From Desulfovibrio sp. (lineage in GTDB: Bacteria > Desulfobacterota > Desulfovibrionia > Desulfovibrionales > Desulfovibrionaceae), in NCBI GenBank assembly GCA_031260965.1, contig JAISKK010000065.1, positions 1 to 46,436 of the forward strand: a stretch of 46,436 nt of DNA, written 5' to 3'. Within the stretch, counting starts at the first letter, position 1; every line of letters starts with the position of its first letter. This document shows, in pieces, positions 7,721-17,149 of the stretch. A program made the position numbers and the translations under genes. The notes under the pieces were generated by a model that was not told the origin of the DNA, ran no database searches, and was given only the letters and a program-made list of their open reading frames with translations.

Positions 7721-8392
7721 TTGAACATCCTCTTTTTCGGTCCCAACGGAAGCGGCAAAGGCACTCAGGGAGCGTTGCTCAAAGAGAAATATCATCTGGC
7801 CCACATTGAATCCGGCGCAATTTTCCGGGAACATATCGGAGGTGGCACCGATCTCGGCAAAAAGGCCAAGGCCTATATCGATCGCGGCGATCTGGTCCCG
7901 GATGAAATCACCATCCCCATGGTCCTGGAAACTTTGCAGAGCAAGGGCGCAAAGGGCTGGCTTCTGGACGGATTTCCCCGCAACATGATCCAGGCGCAAA
8001 AGCTCTGGGATGAAATTCAAAAAGCGGGTCTCACTCTTGATTATGTGGTCGAGATCGCCTTGCCGCGCGAAAGCGCAAAAAAACGCATTCTCGGCAGGCG
8101 GCTCTGCAAAAACGACAACAATCACCCGAATAACGTCCATATCCCGGCCATAAGGCCCGTGGACGGCAAATGCCGCGTCTGCGGAGGCGAACTGTCCGCC
8201 CGCTCGGACGATCTGGACGAGCAGGCCGTCAATAAACGCCACGACATTTACTATGACGATGAAGACGGAACCCTGGCCGCCGCGCATTTTTACCGGGATC
8301 TGGCCCGGCAGGGCAAAACCCGGTATATTGAGATAGACGGCGCAGGAGAAATTTCCGCCATCAAGGAAAAACTTCTGGCCGCCCTGATCTGA
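7721..8392 (+). CDS. adk: Adenylate kinase, Desulfovibrio-type metal-binding form
   Basis: Interconverts ATP + AMP and 2 ADP in the cytoplasm. Translation appears to begin at TTG (7721), with CGGAG about 7 bases upstream; the 223-residue length equals that of the D. gigas enzyme. The P-loop is GPNGSGKGTQ (residues 7-16), and LLDGFPRN is the AMP-site signature. The lid carries Cys129, His135, Cys151 and Cys154 in the spacing CX5HX15CX2C, identical in spacing and numbering to the Zn/Co/Fe site described for D. gigas adenylate kinase. It faces cusA tail to tail with a 9-base gap. Confidence 0.96.
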   Translation: MNILFFGPNGSGKGTQGALLKEKYHLAHIESGAIFREHIGGGTDLGKKAKAYIDRGDLVPDEITIPMVLETLQSKGAKGWLLDGFPRNMIQAQKLWDEIQKAGLTLDYVVEIALPRESAKKRILGRRLCKNDNNHPNNVHIPAIRPVDGKCRVCGGELSARSDDLDEQAVNKRHDIYYDDEDGTLAAAHFYRDLARQGKTRYIEIDGAGEISAIKEKLLAALI

Positions 8393-8401
8393 TCCGCTTT
8401 T

Positions 8402-11400
8402 TCAGATTGTTTTCACCTCCCGCTTAAAGGCAGAGGCAAGCAACAGCTTGTATGCAGCCGGCACAATAAACATGGAGAGCATAGCCGCGCTCAGCATTCC
8501 GCCGAACATGGGCGCGGCTATTCTGGTCATGATCTCCGACCCCGCCCCGGCCCGCCAGAATATGGGCAAAAGCCCGGCAATGGTGGTAATCACCGTCATG
8601 GCCTTGGGTCGCACCCGCAAAACAGCACCTTCAAAAATGGCCGAGTCCACCCTGCTCCGCAAATCAGCCTCATCTTTGGGCAGATTGCCCCCGCTCGCTC
8701 CCGGCAAAAGACCGGCCTCGCGCGCGGAATTCCTGAGGTAAATCAGCATGATCACCCCGAACTCGGCCGCGAGCCCCGCCAGGGCGATAAAACCCACTCC
8801 GGAGGCTACGGACAGGGCATAGCCCTGGACATACATGAACCAGACCCCGCCAATCAACGAAAAGGGCAGGCAGGCCATGATCAGCAGAGCCTCTTTGACA
8901 TTATTGAATTCCAGAAAGAGCAGAATAAAGATAACCAGCAGGGTGGCAGGGACCATAAGTTCCAGCCGCGCCGCCGCCCGCTCCAGCATTTCATACTGGC
9001 CGGTAAAAGCTATGCTGACTCCGGCCGGCGGCTTGAGATTTTCCCGGATGGAACTTGTCAGGTCTTTCACAATGGAAAGGGTGTCGCGTCCTCGCGCGTC
9101 AATATAAACCCAGGAGGCAGGGCGGGCGTTTTCGCTTTTCAGCATTGAAGGTCCGGCCAGCATACGCACATCCGCCACATCTCCAAGAGTGATCTGCCGC
9201 CCGTCCGGGGCAAGTAGAGGCATAGCGCGCAGAGAGGCCAGACTATCACGGTATTGCTGTGGATAGCGCAAATTTATGGGATAACGCGCCACCCCTTCGA
9301 CTGTTTCGCCGATCATCTCCCCGCCTATGGCCGAGGTGACGAACATCTGCACATCCGCGATACTCAGGCCGTATCGGGCCGCGCTGTCCCGACGGATGTG
9401 CACGTCAACATAGCGCCCGCCGCTCAGGGTCTCCGCCAGGGCCGAGGACACGCCAAGCACTTGCCGCGCCAGCTTTTGCACCTCCAGGGCTGTTTTGTCG
9501 ATCTCCGCCATATTCGAGCCGGAAACCCTGAGTCCTATCGGACTTTTCACCCCGGTCGAAACCATATCTATGCGGCTGCGTATGGGCGGCGCCCACAAAT
9601 TAGCCACCCCAGGCAGACGCACTGCCGCATCCAGGGCTTCGATTATCCCGTCAATAGTCATACCCGGCCGCCATTCGCTTTCCGGCTTAAGACGTATGCT
9701 CGTTTCCATCATCTCTATGGGGGCGGTGTCCGTAGCCGTTTCCGCCCGTCCGGCCTTACCGAAAACACGCTCTACCTCGGGTACGCTTTTGATCAGCTTG
9801 TCGCTGATCTGCAAAATACGCCCCGCTTCGGCTACGGAGATTCCCGGCAGGGTTGAGGGCATATACAGTAAATCACCTTCGTTCATGCGCGGCAAAAACT
9901 CCCCACCCAGGCGCGCCAGAGGCCAGAACGCCGAGACCAGAAACAGAGCGGCGACGCCGAGGGTGGCTTTGGAATGGGACAGGGCCAGTCGAATGGTCGG
10001 GGAATAAATGCGTATGAGGAAACGGTTGATAATATTTTTGTCTTCGGCAGGGATCCGACCCCGCACCCAGAGATCGGTCAACACCGGGATGATCGTGACG
10101 GACAAAAGCGCCGCTCCCCCCATGGCGTAAAGTTTGGTCAAAGCCAGAGGGCGGAAGAGCCTTCCCTCCTCACCCTGCAGGGCAAATACGGGGATGAAGG
10201 ACAAAGTGATGACCAGCAGACTCATAAAAAGACCCGGTCCCACCTCGCCTGCCGCCCGGATCACCAGTTCCCGCCGCTCCCTGCCCTCCAGGACGCGCCC
10301 CGGAAAATCCCTGTGCCACTGTTCAAACTTGCGGTGCGTGTTTTCCACAATGACCACAGAGGCATCGACCATGGCTCCAACGGCTATGGCTATGCCGCCC
10401 AGGGACATGATATTGGCGCTCACCCCCTGGTAGCGCATGATGATGAAAGATATGCACAGGGCCAGGGGCAGGGAGAAAATGGCAACCAGGGCCGAGCGCA
10501 GATGCAGGAGAAAAAGGACGCAGACCACGGCCACAACTATGAATTCCTCCACCAGGTTTTGGGTCAGGTTGTCCACAGCTGCGTCTATAAGCGTAGAGCG
10601 GTCATAGACGTCCACTATTTCCACTCCCTCCGGCAGACTCGGACGCAGGGCCTCCAATTTCTCCTTGACCGTCTTGATCACCGAACGCGCATTTTTGCCG
10701 GAGCGCAGCAGCACAATGCCTCCGGCCACCTCTCCTTCCCCGTCCAGTTCCACTACCCCGCGCCGCATTTCCGGCCCCAGACGGATGTTCGCCACATCTC
10801 TGAGATAAACCGGGGTCCCGCGCGGCGAGGTTTTAAGCAGGATATTGCGGAAGTCCTCCAGACTTTGCAGATAACCGTCCGCCCGAACCATATATTCGGC
10901 TTCCGCCTGCTCGATCACCGACCCGCCGCTTTCCTGATTGGCGGCGCGCACGGCCTCCATGACTTCGCCAAGCCGCACCTGATAGCGGGTCAGCCGGGCC
11001 GGGTCCACTACAATCTGATATTCCTTGACCGCCCCGCCCACGGATGCGACTTCAGCGACATCAGGCAGGGAAGACAGCTCAAATTTCAAAAGCCAGTCCT
11101 GTATGGAACGCAAATCCGCCAGATCGTGTCCGCCGCTTCTGTCCGTCAGGGCATATTCATAAATCCAGCCTATGCCGGTCGCGTCCGGACCAAGGGACGG
11201 AGTCACCCCGGCCGGGAGCCTGCCCTGGGCCTGATTCAGGTATTCCAGTACCCGGCTGCGCGCCCAGTACAAATCCGTACCGTCCTCAAAAATGATATAA
11301 ACATAGGAATCCCCGAAAGCGGAAAATCCGCGCACGGTTTTCGCCCCCGGAACGGAAAGCATGGCCGTGGTCAGGGGATAGGTGATCTGATTTTCCACCA

Positions 11401-11578
11401 GTTGCGGCGCTTTGCCGGGGAAAGGCGTCCTGATGATCACCTGCACGTCGGACAGATCCGGCAAGGCGTCCACCGGGGTGTCGCGTATGGCCCATAACCC
11501 CCAGGCGCTCAGGATTGCTGCGCAGATCAGCACAAAAATGCGGCCTTCCACACAGGCGCGGATCAGACGGGCGATCAT
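8402..11578 (-). CDS. cusA: Cu(I)/Ag(I) RND efflux pump, inner-membrane transporter
   Basis: Proton-driven pump of a tripartite CusCBA-type system that exports copper and silver. The 1058 residues match the CusA/CzcA length and carry the RND topology. TM4 has the proton-relay acidic residues in [17 protein letters not shown]. Copper/silver rather than Co/Zn/Cd specificity is supported by all three Met contexts of Cus[30 protein letters not shown] and [15 protein letters not shown]. It is the last gene of the operon and overlaps cusB by ATGA (start at 11578, cusB stop at 11575-11577), implying translational coupling. Its 3' end abuts adk with almost no spacer. Confidence 0.95.
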   Translation of the reverse strand: MIARLIRACVEGRIFVLICAAILSAWGLWAIRDTPVDALPDLSDVQVIIRTPFPGKAPQLVENQITYPLTTAMLSVPGAKTVRGFSAFGDSYVYIIFEDGTDLYWARSRVLEYLNQAQGRLPAGVTPSLGPDATGIGWIYEYALTDRSGGHDLADLRSIQDWLLKFELSSLPDVAEVASVGGAVKEYQIVVDPARLTRYQVRLGEVMEAVRAANQESGGSVIEQAEAEYMVRADGYLQSLEDFRNILLKTSPRGTPVYLRDVANIRLGPEMRRGVVELDGEGEVAGGIVLLRSGKNARSVIKTVKEKLEALRPSLPEGVEIVDVYDRSTLIDAAVDNLTQNLVEEFIVVAVVCVLFLLHLRSALVAIFSLPLALCISFIIMRYQGVSANIMSLGGIAIAVGAMVDASVVIVENTHRKFEQWHRDFPGRVLEGRERRELVIRAAGEVGPGLFMSLLVITLSFIPVFALQGEEGRLFRPLALTKLYAMGGAALLSVTIIPVLTDLWVRGRIPAEDKNIINRFLIRIYSPTIRLALSHSKATLGVAALFLVSAFWPLARLGGEFLPRMNEGDLLYMPSTLPGISVAEAGRILQISDKLIKSVPEVERVFGKAGRAETATDTAPIEMMETSIRLKPESEWRPGMTIDGIIEALDAAVRLPGVANLWAPPIRSRIDMVSTGVKSPIGLRVSGSNMAEIDKTALEVQKLARQVLGVSSALAETLSGGRYVDVHIRRDSAARYGLSIADVQMFVTSAIGGEMIGETVEGVARYPINLRYPQQYRDSLASLRAMPLLAPDGRQITLGDVADVRMLAGPSMLKSENARPASWVYIDARGRDTLSIVKDLTSSIRENLKPPAGVSIAFTGQYEMLERAAARLELMVPATLLVIFILLFLEFNNVKEALLIMACLPFSLIGGVWFMYVQGYALSVASGVGFIALAGLAAEFGVIMLIYLRNSAREAGLLPGASGGNLPKDEADLRSRVDSAIFEGAVLRVRPKAMTVITTIAGLLPIFWRAGAGSEIMTRIAAPMFGGMLSAAMLSMFIVPAAYKLLLASAFKREVKTI

Positions 11579-12882
11579 CGTCCACCTCCAGCAGGATGCC
11601 CCGCATGACCACCACCCTGTTTATCACCCGCAGGATGCCCTGCATGACCGCCCCCCTCATCCCGCCGCATCCGCTCCAGGGCGCCGCGCAGATTGGCTTC
11701 GGAGTCAATCAGAAAAAGCCCTCGAATCACCACCTCTTCGCCTTCCTCAAGTCCGGAGTCCACTACGCTCATCTCCCCGTTATCCCGGCGAATTCGAATG
11801 CGGCGCGGCACGAAAGACCCGTCCGGCGCGCGCAGGATCACCCGCTGCTCCTCACCCAGATCAATAACCGCCAGAGTAGGTATGAGCAGGCTTTCCTCCT
11901 CTGAACCACGAAGACGGATGCCGGCCGTCATACCCGGACGCAACAGGCCCTCGAAATTGTCCAGGCTCACGCGCAAAGGCACAGTGCGCGTTTCCAGGTC
12001 CGCCCTGGGCAGAAGGGTAAAAGAGTCCGAATAAAAAGCCCGCTCCGGATAAGCCGGAATAAAAATTCTGATTCGACCCCGCCCCTTAATCATGGGCAGA
12101 TAGCTCTCCGGCACGTCGGCTGTAATCCAGATCGGGTTTGTGCCCTGGATGGTGGCGATAGTCATGTCTTTGCCGACGTTCATGCCCGGATAAACGTCAA
12201 AGGAAGTCAACACGCCCTCGATGGGGGAAATAAGACTTAATCTGGTCTGCACGGTACCATCGGCGTCCACAGCCCGCAGCATTTCCTCCGGCATCCCGGA
12301 GAGACGCAGCCTTTCCCGGACCCCTTTTATAATCCGGGAGTCCGCCCTCTGGCCTTTTAAAAGCAGATATTCGCTCTGATCCGAGGCCCAGCCGGGCACG
12401 GTGATATCCGCGAGTTCCTGTCCGGCCCGCACTGTATCGCCCACGGTCAGGGAGTAATGTTTTTCCACAAAACCTTCGGCCCGCGGCTGCACCTTGGCCA
12501 GACGGTATTCATTGAATTCAACGTTCGCCGGTATTTCCTTGTTGAAAGACAGATTCCCGCGTTCCACCTTAACCGTGCGCACGGCCAGATTCTGCGTCTG
12601 GACCGGATCAATGCGGATCCCTGCCCCCGCGCCCTCATCGGAGTAACGCGGCACAAGCTGCATATCCATAAAAGGAGATTTACCCGGCTCGTCAAAATGC
12701 GTGCCCGGATACATGGGGTCATACCAGTACAGAACCCTACGCTCGACCCGCTCCACTTCCGTTATGGTCCGCGCATCCCCAAGCTCGTCTCCACCCCGAC
12801 CACCGCCGCGCGTTACCAGATAACCGGCCATAAAAGCCAGAATCGGTAAAACCGCGAAACATGTTATTCTTTTTGCCCACAT
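11575..12882 (-). CDS. cusB: Cu/Ag efflux periplasmic adaptor (membrane fusion protein)
   Basis: Periplasmic adaptor joining CusA to CusC. The 435 residues begin with an uncleaved anchor or signal segment (residues 5-25). A heavy-metal-binding module follows at about 48-80 ([18 protein letters not shown], then [12 protein letters not shown]), as found in CusB-like adaptors. HlyD-type barrel, lipoyl and helical-hairpin regions come next. The C-terminus is unusual: two copies of a [10 protein letters not shown] repeat separated by a short DKQ linker, giving a flexible His-rich tail that may bind metal. It starts 3 bases after cusF and overlaps cusA by 4 bases. Confidence 0.93.
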   Translation of the reverse strand: MWAKRITCFAVLPILAFMAGYLVTRGGGRGGDELGDARTITEVERVERRVLYWYDPMYPGTHFDEPGKSPFMDMQLVPRYSDEGAGAGIRIDPVQTQNLAVRTVKVERGNLSFNKEIPANVEFNEYRLAKVQPRAEGFVEKHYSLTVGDTVRAGQELADITVPGWASDQSEYLLLKGQRADSRIIKGVRERLRLSGMPEEMLRAVDADGTVQTRLSLISPIEGVLTSFDVYPGMNVGKDMTIATIQGTNPIWITADVPESYLPMIKGRGRIRIFIPAYPERAFYSDSFTLLPRADLETRTVPLRVSLDNFEGLLRPGMTAGIRLRGSEEESLLIPTLAVIDLGEEQRVILRAPDGSFVPRRIRIRRDNGEMSVVDSGLEEGEEVVIRGLFLIDSEANLRGALERMRRDEGGGHAGHPAGDKQGGGHAGHPAGGGR

Positions 12883-12885
12883 GAG

Positions 12886-13308
12886 TTATCTGCCTTCTTC
12901 TATATCCACAATAATATAGTCCTCGCCCTTACGATGAAAATCAAAACGCACAGCCAGACCGGGTTTGAGGCCCCGCAGCAGATCCGGGGATTCCACGCCG
13001 AAGTTCATACTCATGGCCGGCCATTGCAGTTCCGGAACAGCCCCGTGTTTAATAAGGATTTTGCTTTGCGAGATCTCAATGCTTTCAATCACCCCACGCA
13101 CTGTATAAACCCTGCTTTCAGCGGCATTGTTCATAGCCGTCGCACTGCGGCCGCCCTGTCGGCCGGAGTTCGCGTTGCTCCCCGCGTGCTGCCCGGCTTT
13201 CGCTCCGCCGTGTCCCGCATGATCATTCTGTCCGGCGGCCAGAGAATTGCCGGTGGCGAGAGAAAGTATAAAGATAAGGGCCAGAGTTGAAAAAATACGT
13301 CCGTTCAT
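12886..13308 (-). CDS. cusF: CusF-domain periplasmic copper/silver chaperone
   Basis: Predicted periplasmic metallochaperone that hands Cu(I)/Ag(I) to the CusB adaptor. The 140 residues start with a signal peptide (hydrophobic core about 8-20, cleavage near SLAA). A His/Gly-rich linker follows (HAGHGGAKAGQHAG). The C-terminal CusF barrel at about 65-140 contains ELQWPAMSMNF, supplying the Trp and Met ligands of the family; the family His ligand is likely His89 in ILIKHGAV. The His-rich linker is an addition relative to the approximately 110-residue E. coli CusF and echoes the tail on CusB. Confidence 0.92.
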   Translation of the reverse strand: MNGRIFSTLALIFILSLATGNSLAAGQNDHAGHGGAKAGQHAGSNANSGRQGGRSATAMNNAAESRVYTVRGVIESIEISQSKILIKHGAVPELQWPAMSMNFGVESPDLLRGLKPGLAVRFDFHRKGEDYIIVDIEEGR

Positions 13309-13347
13309 GTCTTTTTCCTCTTTATAGTTTGTTTAAGGTTACAGGGG

Positions 13348-14823
13348 TCAGGAATTATAGGATGCAGAAATTACGCTATCCGCGTTCAGACCGCCGCCCA
13401 GGGCCTTGTAAAGTCTGATCTCGTTAAGTAGCTGCTCCCGGCGGATGGCCAGCAGATCCTGTTCGGTCTGATAGAGGACGCGCTGGGCGTCCAGAACCTC
13501 AAGATAGCTGACGGCGCCATTGACATAGCGGTTCATGGCCAGGTCAAGCACAGTACGTTGCGAGGCCAGATAGCGTTCCTGGGCTTTAAGCTGGCGATCA
13601 AAAGAAGCCCGGCTCTGCAAGGCATCCGCCACCTCGGTGAAAGCTGTCTGCACAACCTTTTCATACGCGGCCACGGAACTTTCCTTACGCGCCTCGGACA
13701 GATCCAGCCCGGCCTCCAGCCCCCCGCCGGCAAAGATCGGCAAGCTGATTTTGGGCAGAAAAGACCAAAGGGCATTGGAACCGACAATCAGACGATTTAA
13801 ATCTTCACTCATGTAGCCGAGGCTACCGGTCAGGTTGACGGAAGGGAAAAAAGCAGCCCGGGCAGCCCCGATATCGGCATTGGCCGCGAGCAGCCTGTGT
13901 TCGACCTCCAAAACGTCCGGGCGTTCCAGCAGCACGGAAGAAGGCAGCCCGGAAGGCAAAGCGGCCAGGCTTTGTTTACGCAGAGGTTGAGCGGGCGGAA
14001 GATTTTGCTGGACAAAACTGCCGCTTAACAGGCGCAGGGCGTTGCCGCTCTGAATAAGCTGCCGCTCCTGCCCCGCTACCGTAGCCGTAGCGAACTCCAC
14101 CATACTGCGCGCCTGTTCAAGGTCCAGCAGGGAGGATTGTCCGGACTGGACGCGCCTCTCGACAAAGGCATAGGATTTTCGCCAGCTTACAAGGTTGTTC
14201 CGGGCCAGTTGCAACTGTTCGCCGGCCAGACATTCATTCAGATAACTTTCCGCCACCTGGGCCACAAGACTGATGCGCATGGTTTTCTCCGCTTCCCGCG
14301 AGGCCAGATAGGCTTGCAGGGCAGACTCGCTCATGCTTTTGATACGTCCGAAAAAATCCAGTTCAAAGGAAGGCATGAGCCCTACTTCCAGAATCTCCAT
14401 ATGCCTCTCCCGGACTTTTCCGGAATAGTCGCCCTGCCCCACGGTCTCAAGACGCGGAAGGCGCTCCGCCCTCTGTATGCCGTATTGCGCCCTCGCCTCT
14501 TCCACGGCCAGAGCGGACATGCGTACGTCCCGGTTATGGCGCAGGCTTATGGCGATCAGTTCCCGTAAACGCGGATCTTTAAAGAAGTCTACCCAGCCGA
14601 TGTGCGCAACATTGGCGGCAGGAGACGCCTGCACATTCCCTGCACCGATAGGCCAAGTCACAACCGGCGTCCCGTCCGCCTGGACAAAATTCCGGATTTC
14701 GGCGCTGATCTGTTCCGGGACCGGCGCTTCCGGACGCGTATAGACCGGGGCCAGGGAACAGGCAGAAAGAAAGACCACCGCAAAACAAAGACCGTTGCGA
14801 ATCAATTTGCAATAAGGGCGCAT
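13348..14823 (-). CDS. cusC: Outer-membrane efflux lipoprotein of the Cus system
   Basis: TolC-like outer-membrane channel of the NodT/CusC family, 491 residues. The N-terminus has a hydrophobic segment ending in the lipobox FLSAC, with Cys22 the predicted lipidated residue. The body shows the duplicated outer-membrane efflux repeats: RHNRDVRMSALAVEEARAQY in the first half, then LLAANADIGAARAAFFPSVN, and YVNGAVSYLEVLDAQR in the second half. It leads the efflux genes on the minus strand, 39 bases ahead of cusF, so the order C-F-B-A matches the E. coli cusCFBA operon. Confidence 0.93.
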   Translation of the reverse strand: MRPYCKLIRNGLCFAVVFLSACSLAPVYTRPEAPVPEQISAEIRNFVQADGTPVVTWPIGAGNVQASPAANVAHIGWVDFFKDPRLRELIAISLRHNRDVRMSALAVEEARAQYGIQRAERLPRLETVGQGDYSGKVRERHMEILEVGLMPSFELDFFGRIKSMSESALQAYLASREAEKTMRISLVAQVAESYLNECLAGEQLQLARNNLVSWRKSYAFVERRVQSGQSSLLDLEQARSMVEFATATVAGQERQLIQSGNALRLLSGSFVQQNLPPAQPLRKQSLAALPSGLPSSVLLERPDVLEVEHRLLAANADIGAARAAFFPSVNLTGSLGYMSEDLNRLIVGSNALWSFLPKISLPIFAGGGLEAGLDLSEARKESSVAAYEKVVQTAFTEVADALQSRASFDRQLKAQERYLASQRTVLDLAMNRYVNGAVSYLEVLDAQRVLYQTEQDLLAIRREQLLNEIRLYKALGGGLNADSVISASYNS

Positions 14824-14963
14824 AAGATACCGCCTGTTGAAGGATCTGCCTCAACCAGCTCCGGACAACGGAAAAATGCCGTCCGGACGGGTGAATCTGC
14901 AAATGCAAAGCGCCTGGACGCGCAAGGCAATCGCGTTAAAACGCCTCAAAGGGGGAAAGAAAA

Positions 14964-15443
14964 TTAAAGCAGCGAAGAAGACGGAGGATGGAAGATTCCG
15001 GAGGGGTACAATGAAAAGGACCACACATAGCGATACTGAGTTGACTGATCCAGACCCGGGAGGGAAGCGACAAGCGTAAACTGCGCACCTGCCGGGGGGG
15101 GATAAAGCTGTCCGCAGGTCTGCATGTCGCAATATTTTACGGAAGCGGCGACATCAGCAACAGTGTCGGCTGGACCGTCCATGCCGGGAACGCCGGCCTG
15201 ATCCAGTCCGGCGGCAGGCTGGTGCGAATCATGGGCAGAATGTTGGGAGGCGCTGGGGGACGAAGCATGGGTATTATGCCCTGACTCGGTCCGGGACGAA
15301 AGAGAAGCGCCGTATCCGCCTTGGGCGGCATCCCGGCAAATCTCCGTCTGTCCGGCAAAAGGGCAGGCAAAGTAGAACATCGGCTGCGACCAGCCGCCGG
15401 CGAACACAAGCGCCAGCATAAGGAGCAGTGCTTTTTTCGCCAT
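14964..15443 (-). CDS. Small secreted hypothetical protein at the head of the cus operon
   Basis: Not recognised as a named family. The frame opens at 15470, but the second Met (15443, MAKKALLLMLALVFAGGW) starts a good signal peptide and lies downstream of the predicted transcription start, so it is preferred (159 residues). The mature part has paired Cys (FACPFAGQTEIC and KYCDMQTCGQLY) and a His/Ser-rich middle (HNTHASSPSASQHSAHDSHQ) similar in flavour to the His-rich parts of CusF and CusB. Its position, 140 bases before cusC on the same strand, suggests a periplasmic copper- or silver-binding accessory. That function is inferred from context only. Confidence 0.6.
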   Translation of the reverse strand: MAKKALLLMLALVFAGGWSQPMFYFACPFAGQTEICRDAAQGGYGASLSSRTESGHNTHASSPSASQHSAHDSHQPAAGLDQAGVPGMDGPADTVADVAASVKYCDMQTCGQLYPPPAGAQFTLVASLPGLDQSTQYRYVWSFSLYPSGIFHPPSSSLL

Positions 15444-15476
15444 TTTTCGTCCCGCTCTGTTAATCAGCATTTCCTA

Positions 15477-15504
15477 TTAATAGCAGAAAGAAAGATCACG
15501 TCAA
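15477..15504 (-). promoter_or_regulatory. Candidate promoter of the cus operon
   Basis: On the minus strand TTGACG (15504-15499) and TATTAA (15482-15477) are separated by 16 bases, a fair sigma-70 match. It would start transcription near 15470, which favours translation from the Met at 15443. No copper-regulator box was recognised. Confidence 0.4.
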
Positions 15505-15776
15505 GAGACAATTCCGGGGGAAAATATGAAAGTTTTTGACATTTCCGTTGATCTGTATTTTTACAATATTTTACTTATAATTAAAGATCTTGTATATCAT
15601 TTGCTAAAAAACAACAGTCGGCCCGCAGGATGTTCCGCCAACACCGCGCTTCTTTTCAACATATTTGTCTAAAATTTAACAGGTCATCATCATCCCGCAC
15701 CGGGTCCATTACTGCCTCAGATAAATTATTTTGTAATTCCAGGATATTATATCTAAATATGGCAATAAGCAAAGTC

Positions 15777-15792
15777 TGGCATCATTTATGCT
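15777..15792 (+). promoter_or_regulatory. Sigma-54-type promoter for amtB-glnK
   Basis: TGGCATCATTTATGCT has the invariant GG (15778-15779) and GC (15790-15791) exactly ten bases apart and agrees with the TGGCA...TTGCW consensus at most positions. A start near 15803 leaves a leader of about 80 bases. Sigma-54 control fits nitrogen-limitation genes. Confidence 0.65.
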
Positions 15793-15816
15793 AATTGAGG
15801 CTGACGGCTCTCCGAA

Positions 15817-15850
15817 GACAGGTAATCGGCTGCAAAGCGACCGACCTGTC
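15817..15850 (+). promoter_or_regulatory. Stem-loop in the amtB leader
   Basis: GACAGGT (15817-15823) pairs perfectly with ACCTGTC (15844-15850), with an inner CGG/CCG extension. It ends about 25 bases before the amtB SD. It could stabilise or control the mRNA; no known riboswitch was recognised. Confidence 0.4.
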
Positions 15851-15885
15851 AGAAACAATGTCGAACTTTAAAAAAAGGTATGCAT

Positions 15886-17103
15886 ATGTCCGCTGTCGAT
15901 ACCACATTCATCATCGTCGCTTCAATGCTTGTTATGCTGATGACCCCCGCTCTGGCCTATTTTTACGGCGGGCTCGTCCGCTCACGCAATGTTCTCTCCA
16001 CCTCCATGCACAGCTTGAGCATGCTCGGCCTCATTTCAATCCTCTGGGCACTGGCGGGCTTCTCCATAGCCTTTGGACCGGATATCGGAGGTCTGGTGGG
16101 AGACTTTACCTACACCTTGCTGCGGGGTGTGACTTCAGAACCGTTAAGCAACGCGGAAAGCATTCCCGGTGTGCTTTTCATGGTCTTCCAGTGCATGTTC
16201 GCGGTTCTCACCGTGGCTCTGGTCTCCGGCGCTTATGCCGAGCGCATTCATTTCCCGGCCATGCTGCTCTTTTCCGCACTCTGGCTCCTCTTCGTCTATT
16301 GTCCCATGGCTCATTGGGTATGGGGCAACGGCTGGCTGGCCAACCTGGGAGCCCTTGACTTCGCGGGCGGAACCGTGGTGCACATGACTTCCGGCGCAGG
16401 CGCTCTGGCTGCGGCCCATGTTCTCGGACCACGCATGGATTTGAGACATGGCGGCGGTGGTCTGATTAGCCCGCACAACCTGCCCATGACCTTGCTGGGC
16501 GGCGGACTGTTGTGGTTCGGCTGGTTCGGATTTAACGCCGGCAGCGCTCTGACCGCCGGCCCCCTGGCTGCTCACGCCCTGGTAACCACCCATATGGCGG
16601 CTTCCGCCGGGATCCTGGGCTGGATATGCGTGGAATGGAAATACACCGGCAAGCCCACCACTCTCGGCGTTGTCTCCGGCGCTTTGGCCGGTCTGGTGGC
16701 CATCACCCCCGGCGCCGGCTTTGTAGGCATTCTGCCCGCAATTTTCATAGGCTTTATGGGCGGCGCAATCTGCTACGGGGCTGTACTTTTAAAAAGCCGC
16801 CTGGGCTATGACGATGCTCTGGACGTGGTCGGCATCCATGGATTTGGCGGCACCTGGGGGGCTCTGGCCACCGGTATTTTCGCCACTGCTGCGGTAAACG
16901 GCGTAGATGGTCTTGCCTACGGAAATGCCGCGCAGATGTGGCCGCAATTTTTATCTGTTGCCGCGGCCTGGATTTACGGTTATCTGATAAGCCGCATCCT
17001 GCTTCATCTTGTGGATATGGTCATCGGTCTTCGCGCCAAACCAGAATCCGAACTCATGGGTCTTGACATCAGCGAACACAACGAGCGCGCCTACCAGATT
17101 TAA
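15886..17103 (+). CDS. amtB: Ammonium transporter
   Basis: Inner-membrane ammonium channel. ATGs exist at 15880 and 15886; the second has AAGG about 7 bases upstream and is preferred, giving 405 residues. About eleven hydrophobic segments are visible. The signature is intact: FAGGTVVHMTSGAGAL carries the first pore His and GIHGFGGTWGALATG the second, forming the twin-His pore. The extreme C-terminus (LDISEHNERAYQI) is the cytoplasmic tail that P-II proteins contact. glnK follows 46 bases downstream, and the sigma-54-type promoter upstream suggests induction by nitrogen limitation. Confidence 0.96.
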   Translation: MSAVDTTFIIVASMLVMLMTPALAYFYGGLVRSRNVLSTSMHSLSMLGLISILWALAGFSIAFGPDIGGLVGDFTYTLLRGVTSEPLSNAESIPGVLFMVFQCMFAVLTVALVSGAYAERIHFPAMLLFSALWLLFVYCPMAHWVWGNGWLANLGALDFAGGTVVHMTSGAGALAAAHVLGPRMDLRHGGGGLISPHNLPMTLLGGGLLWFGWFGFNAGSALTAGPLAAHALVTTHMAASAGILGWICVEWKYTGKPTTLGVVSGALAGLVAITPGAGFVGILPAIFIGFMGGAICYGAVLLKSRLGYDDALDVVGIHGFGGTWGALATGIFATAAVNGVDGLAYGNAAQMWPQFLSVAAAWIYGYLISRILLHLVDMVIGLRAKPESELMGLDISEHNERAYQI

Positions 17104-17149
17104 CAGGCGGATCCAACGGCAAATCTAACGGAAGTTAAAAGGACCAACC

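Larger units (their letters stand above)
15471..15879. other. 409-bp divergent control region between the cus operon and amtB
   Basis: No gene is seen here. It is AT-rich on the cus side (15540-15610) and holds the cus promoter candidate (15477-15504), a sigma-54-type promoter (15777-15792) and a stem-loop in the amtB leader (15817-15850). The stretch 15610-15770 shows nothing I can assign; activator sites for the sigma-54 promoter would be expected there, but I see no convincing NtrC palindrome. Confidence 0.6.

Noticed and set aside
9974-11497. 507-codon plus-strand open frame opposite cusA
   Set aside because: It lies wholly antisense to a convincing cusA, has no SD or family motif and a His/Gln/Arg-rich composition typical of a shadow frame in GC-rich DNA.
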